Of a stretch of DNA of 64,000 nucleotides, positions 61,301-64,000 are shown in pieces. The notes under the pieces were generated by a model. It was not told the DNA's origin, searched no databases, and saw only the letters and a list, made by a program, of their open reading frames with translations. A program made the translations under genes and the position numbers. The stretch covers positions 124,471,501 through 124,535,500 of the forward strand of contig NC_081295.1 of NCBI RefSeq assembly GCF_030435805.1. The letters run 5' to 3'. Origin of the DNA: Mustela lutreola. Its lineage: Eukaryota; Chordata; Mammalia; Carnivora; Mustelidae. Positions within the stretch are counted from its first letter, which is position 1. The number at the start of each line of letters is the position of its first letter.

Positions 61301-62227
61301 GGCTTAGAGACTCAAGAAACCCCCAGCAAGATCTTTCTCAATCTCAGGATGTAGTGGCTCCAGGACCAGGCAAGAGAAAGAGAGACCAAGCAGAGGAGGA
61401 GCCCAAGGGACTACCAAGCCGCAGCCTTCGACGCACCAAACCTAACCAAGAGTCCACAGCCCCCAAAGTAGGAGAAAAAAGGCATGGGGCTTGGTGGGAG
61501 ACAGACAAGGGAGGATGGGAGGAGACCTTAGGGGTTTGGAGACAGGCGCAGATGGTACAGGTTGCTGTGACCAGCTCAGGTTAACCCCTCCACAGGTACT
61601 TTTCACAGGAGTGGTGGATGCCCGTGGAGAGCGGGCAGTGTTGGCCCTGGGGGGGAGTCTGGCCAGCTCAGTGGCAGAGGCTTCCCACCTAGTGACTGAT
61701 CGAGTCCGACGCACAGTCAAGTTCCTCTGTGCCCTGGGGCGGGGGATCCCCATCCTCTCCTTGGACTGGCTGCACCAGGTGAGAGTCTAAGAGAGGACAT
61801 ACCATCAGAGGTCACCGATGGCAGAAGAGCTGGGTGGTGGGCTGGGCTGAGCTTTTGTGCTCACTGGTACTGTCCTTAGTCCCGCAAAGCTGGTTGCTTC
61901 TTGCCCCCGGATGAATATGTGGTGACTGATCCTGAGCAGGAAAAGAACTTCGGCTTCAGCCTTCGAGATGCCCTGAGCCGGGCTCGGGAACGAAGGTTGC
62001 TGGAGGTGAGAGGCTATCTTCTGCCCTGTGCTTCAGCCTTCCCTCCAGAGGCGCCCCAGCTATTCACTGCCTGTCAGGGCATACATTTATGACCTCCACC
62101 ATTTTCTTCCTCTTAGGGCTATGAGATCCACGTGACCCCAGGAGTCCAGCCCCCACCACCTCAGATGGGAGAGATCATCAGCTGCTGTGGAGGCACTGTA
62201 CTACCCAGCATGCCCCGGTCCTATAAG
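52335..62227 (+). CDS. MDC1: MDC1, mediator of DNA damage checkpoint 1; 13 coding exons present, last exon(s) beyond the window
   Basis: Coding exons: 52335-52470, 53370-53750, 53836-53905, 54220-55679, 56572-56637, 56803-56895, 57638-58405, 58517-58560, 59013-61265, 61348-61467, 61596-61778, 61880-62005, 62117-62227. All junctions are GT-AG and in frame, giving 1937 codons. Aligned from memory with human MDC1 (2089 aa), about 55 C-terminal residues are missing, so the full protein would be near 1992 aa. MDC1 is the nuclear scaffold that binds gamma-H2AX at double-strand breaks and recruits MRN and RNF8. Order of parts: ATM site Thr4 (MEDTQ), FHA domain, CK2-type SDTD motifs, TQXF motifs, PST repeat, tandem BRCT. 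Ser168 and Ser196, the TOPBP1-binding phosphosites in human, are present ([14 protein letters not shown]). The PST repeat is about 100 residues shorter than I recall for human, which explains most of the length difference. Confidence 0.97.
52690..52840 (+). mobile_element. L1 3'-end remnant in MDC1 intron 2
   Basis: tggtgatagttgcacaacaa, ccaatgaactgtacactt, aaatggttaaatagtaaat. Confidence 0.7.
53015..53220 (+). repeat. CAN-SINE in MDC1 intron 2
   Basis: Flanked by related agtaagggggtcctg and agtgaaggagtcctg. Confidence 0.92.
53370..53750 (+). other. MDC1: MDC1 FHA-domain exon
   Basis: Residues 46-172. The phosphothreonine-binding FHA signature is intact at human-equivalent positions: Gly57-Arg58 (VGRMPDCS), Ser72-Lys73 (SISKQHA) and Asn96-Gly97-Thr98 (SLNGTQ). 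In the family this domain binds phospho-Thr4 of another MDC1 molecule, giving dimers, and the required TQ at residues 4-5 is also kept. Confidence 0.9.
54220..55679 (+). other. MDC1: MDC1 large acidic exon with SDTD (NBS1-recruiting) motifs
   Basis: Encodes residues 196-683. In human six SDTD motifs are phosphorylated by CK2 and bound by the NBS1 FHA/BRCT region. Here SDTD is intact at residues 218, 298, 323 and 449 (DNA 54284, 54524, 54599, 54977). The fourth and fifth motifs read NDTD (residue 370, 54740) and SNTD (residue 396, 54818). An extra degenerate GTDVEE lies near 54903. The rest is low-complexity acidic sequence. Confidence 0.88.
55766..56129 (-). mobile_element. MaLR-type LTR fossil (MST-like) in MDC1 intron 5
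   Basis: Reverse-oriented LTR: gagctgctataacagaatgc, ttataaacaacagaaattt, cttttacaagggtactagtc, tgacctaatcatctccc, ggtttcaacatacgaatt. About 364 bp, LTR only, ancient (eutherian-wide family). Confidence 0.82.
56202..56361 (-). repeat. CAN-SINE (MDC1 intron 5), first of an adjacent pair
   Basis: Outer target repeats cagataagacttt (56179) and cagataggacttt (56528) enclose both this copy and the next. Confidence 0.92.
56363..56527 (-). repeat. CAN-SINE, second of the pair
   Basis: Directly follows the previous copy in the same orientation. Probably the older copy, into whose T-tract the other inserted. Confidence 0.9.
56572..56895 (+). other. MDC1: MDC1 exons 6 and 7 with TQXF motifs 1 and 2
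   Basis: Short exons 56572-56637 and 56803-56895 encode TQCF (Thr692, 56598-56609) and TQAF (Thr714, 56829-56840). ATM phosphorylates these threonines and the RNF8 FHA domain binds them. Motif 3, TQPF (Thr747, 57670-57681), is at the start of the next exon. Confidence 0.9.
57003..57198 (-). repeat. CAN-SINE in MDC1 intron 7
   Basis: Target duplication tctcccatc(a)ttttt at 56994 and 57199. Confidence 0.94.
57350..57549 (-). repeat. CAN-SINE in MDC1 intron 7, 88 bp before the exon 8 acceptor
   Basis: Antisense copy with (GAGA)n and GC-alternating middle, ending gactgagtcactcaggcacc. Confidence 0.92.
57638..58405 (+). other. MDC1: MDC1 exon 8 with TQXF motif 3 and a Glu/Lys-rich stretch
   Basis: Residues 736-991. 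It begins [15 protein letters not shown], so the third TQXF is intact. The position of the fourth human motif (SETQPFDTHLEAYG) reads [14 protein letters not shown], so the motif is absent. The remainder is charged and Glu-rich with no globular domain visible. Confidence 0.88.
59379..60875 (+). repeat. MDC1: MDC1 PST repeat: about 13 tandem units of about 41 residues (123 bp)
   Basis: Residues about 1129-1627 in exon 10. Unit pattern: RSS(V/I/G)[36 protein letters not shown]. Thirteen unit starts can be counted: [103 protein letters not shown]. Several are shortened, one to about 19 residues. In other mammals this Pro/Ser/Thr-rich region varies in copy number and has been linked to DNA-PK/Ku interaction and chromatin anchoring. 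Period 123 is a multiple of 3, so long open frames also appear on the opposite strand. Confidence 0.95.
61348..62227 (+). other. MDC1: MDC1 basic linker and tandem BRCT domains (second one incomplete)
   Basis: Exons 61348-61467, 61596-61778, 61880-62005 and 62117-62227. The first holds a nuclear-localisation-like GKRKRDQ. BRCT1 starts at [15 protein letters not shown] (residue 1798). Gamma-H2AX phosphate-pocket residues are present at positions equivalent to human Thr1898, Arg1933 and Lys1936, here Thr1801, Arg1836 and Lys1839. The BRCT1 Trp signature is LDWLHQ. BRCT2 begins at [15 protein letters not shown], and its C-terminal helix lies in the exon beyond the right edge. Confidence 0.92.
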
Positions 62228-62277
62228 GTATGAGTGCTATGTTCTGGATCTGGTGAGGTGGCAGTTAAAGAGGTGGC

Positions 62278-62460
62278 TGGGGGGTGCCTGGGTGGCTCAG
62301 TGGGTTGGGCCTCTACTTTCGGCTCGGGTCCTGGGATCAAGCCCTGCATTGGGCTCTCTGTTTGGCAGGGGGCCTACTTGCCCCCTACCTCTGCCTGCCT
62401 CTCTGCCTACTTGTGATCCCTGTCAAATAAATAAATAAAATATTTTTTAAAAATAAAAAA
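62278..62460 (+). repeat. CAN-SINE in MDC1 intron 14
   Basis: Target repeats agttaaagaggtggct and aagtaaagaggtggct at about 62262 and 62467. Confidence 0.93.
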
Positions 62461-62602
62461 TAAAGCAAGTAAAGAGGTGGCTAGAACGGGAAAAGGTTGG
62501 AGAACCAAACATGGACAGGAACACAAGAAGTAAGAGGGTGAAGGGAAGCTCTGTAGTATGTAAAGGGATAGGAATGAAGAAGTCTGCTGATTCCGAGGGA
62601 TT

Positions 62603-62792
62603 TATTTTTATTTATTTATTTATATGATAGAGAGAGAGAGAGATCACAAGTAAGCAGAGAGGCAGGCAGAGAGAGGAGGAAGCAGGCTCCCTGCTGAGCA
62701 GAGAGCCCGATGCGGGGCTTGATCCCAGGACCCTGAGATCATGATCTGGACCAAAGGCAGAGGCTCAACCCACTGAGCTACCCAGGCACCCC
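62603..62792 (-). repeat. CAN-SINE in MDC1 intron 14
   Basis: Flanked by gagggatttattttta and gagtggatttattttta. Confidence 0.93.
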
Positions 62793-62966
62793 CCTGAGTG
62801 GATTTATTTTTATTTTATATTTAAAAATTTTTTAAATATATGCAAAGGGAGAGAAAACTTCCATTATCAGTGAACCTCCCATATATCAATCACTCAGATT
62901 TAACAAGGTAGTTTAGACTTTGCTACATTTTCTCCATTTATCATTTTGTTCTTTGCTAAATTATTT

Positions 62967-63152
62967 TTTTTAAAGATTTTATTTATTTATTTATTTGACA
63001 GATCACAAGTAGGCAGAGAGGCAAGGCAGAGAGAGGGGAAGCAGGCTCCCGGCTGAGCAGAGATCCTGATGCAGGGCTCGATCCCAGGACCCTGAGATTA
63101 TGACCTGAGCAGAAGGCAGAGGCTTTAACCCACTGAGCCACCCAGGCGCCCC
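62967..63152 (-). repeat. CAN-SINE in MDC1 intron 14
   Basis: Target duplication tgctaaattattttt at about 62954 and 63153. Confidence 0.95.
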
Positions 63153-63397
63153 TGCTAAATTATTTTAAAGAAACTGCAAACTTCGTATTATTTCTCTCTA
63201 TATACTTAAAGTATACTTTCTGAGATACCATGCACTTTGTTTTCTCTTTTCTTTTCTTTCTTTCTTTTTTTTTTTTTTTTTTTTTACATAATCACAACGC
63301 CATTATTGATCCATAACAAAATTAACAATAGTTTCTTGGTCATTTTCTTACATTCCATTAGCCAGATCTCACTAGTTGGCCAAAAATGTCTCTTTAT

Positions 63398-63596
63398 TAT
63401 TTTTTTTTTTTTAAAGATTTTATTTATTTATTTGACAGAGATCACAAGTAGGCAGAGAGGCCGGCAGAAAGAGAGAGAGGAGGAAGCAGGCTCTCTGCGG
63501 AGCAGACAGCCCGATGCGGGGCTCGATCCCAGGACCTTGGGATCATGACCTGAGCCGAAGGCAGAGGCTTTAACCCACTGAGCCACCCAGGCGCCC
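63398..63596 (-). repeat. CAN-SINE in MDC1 intron 14
   Basis: Target duplication caaaaatgtctcttta at about 63381 and 63597. Confidence 0.95.
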
Positions 63597-64000
63597 CCAA
63601 AAATGTCTCTTTAAAATTCAAGTCAGGATTCAGACAATTCCCATGTATTGCCACACTTGCATATCTTTGATTCTCTTTTACTCTAGAAAAGATCTTCCCC
63701 AACCCACCTAACCTTTTTTTTATTCCATTGACTTCCTACAGAAACCAGGTCAGTTGTTCTTTAGAATGTCTAAGTCTGGGTTTTTCTGTTTGCTCCTTTG
63801 TTGTGTAATTTATGTTGTTCTTTTACATTTCCTGTAAACTATTAAATTTAAAAAGATTGAATAAATCCAGGTTTAGCTTTTCTGGCAAGAGTACTTCTAG
63901 CAAGTATGCTTCATATCAGAGGTCTATTTCAGTGATGCTGAAACTGATTAGTAGATTCTGAACCTACTTCTAGGATTCTTTTTCACTCCTGACTTTGTCT

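Larger units (their letters stand above)
62795..64000. repeat. Probable old L1 (L1M-type) 3' UTR, interrupted by two SINEs
   Basis: tcaatcactcagatttaac, acataatcacaacgccat, aacaaaattaacaatagttt, gaaaccaggtcagttgttct, acatttcctgtaaactatt resemble an L1M 3' UTR. It runs to the right edge. No MDC1 exon is seen in this stretch. Confidence 0.45.

Overview
This is a stretch of a carnivoran mammal genome. About 44 tRNA-Lys-derived CAN-SINEs (head resembling gggcgcctgggtggctca, CT-rich middle, AATAAATAAA tail) are spread over 64 kb, and this family is restricted to Carnivora. The common tail variant (gcctacttgtgatctct before the AATAAA run) favours a musteloid such as mink, ferret, otter or badger. 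That narrower call is inference from recalled repeat types.

The gene content and order match the MHC class I region (human 6p21.33), read in reverse of the human chromosome orientation: IER3 (+), FLOT1 (+), TUBB (-), MDC1 (+, running off the right edge). All four genes have clean GT-AG exons. Exon lengths sum to 155 aa (IER3), 427 aa (FLOT1) and 444 aa (TUBB). The 1937 codons of MDC1 in the window lack only the final exon or exons.

Layout. 1-29,200 holds no coding gene I can support. It contains SINEs, a 3' L1 piece with five SINEs inside it (2,910-7,245), other old L1, L2 and MIR remnants, MaLR and other LTR fossils, a hAT-type miniature element and several short odd repeats. 29,200-30,610 is IER3 with its promoter and AU-rich 3' UTR. 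30,640-31,260 is the CpG island and probable 5' end of FLOT1, whose exons run to about 42,000 with a 5.9-kb intron 8 full of repeats. 43,205-47,885 is TUBB on the minus strand, tail to tail with FLOT1, with a CTCF-like motif in intron 2. 47,885-49,700 separates the divergent TUBB and MDC1 promoters. MDC1 begins in a CpG island near 49,700-50,400 and its coding exons run from 52,335 to 62,227. The rest is intron 14.

The four genes do not form one pathway. IER3 is an immediate-early stress gene, FLOT1 a membrane scaffold, TUBB the ubiquitous class I beta-tubulin and MDC1 the gamma-H2AX-binding DNA-damage mediator. Their shared position is conserved MHC synteny. I found no undescribed system. 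The most informative observations are changes inside MDC1: two of six SDTD motifs altered, the fourth TQXF motif lost, and a two-unit higher-order duplication in the PST repeat. Others are a tandem SINE array sharing one target sequence, a 25-bp-arm palindrome, and a CTCF-like motif in TUBB intron 2.
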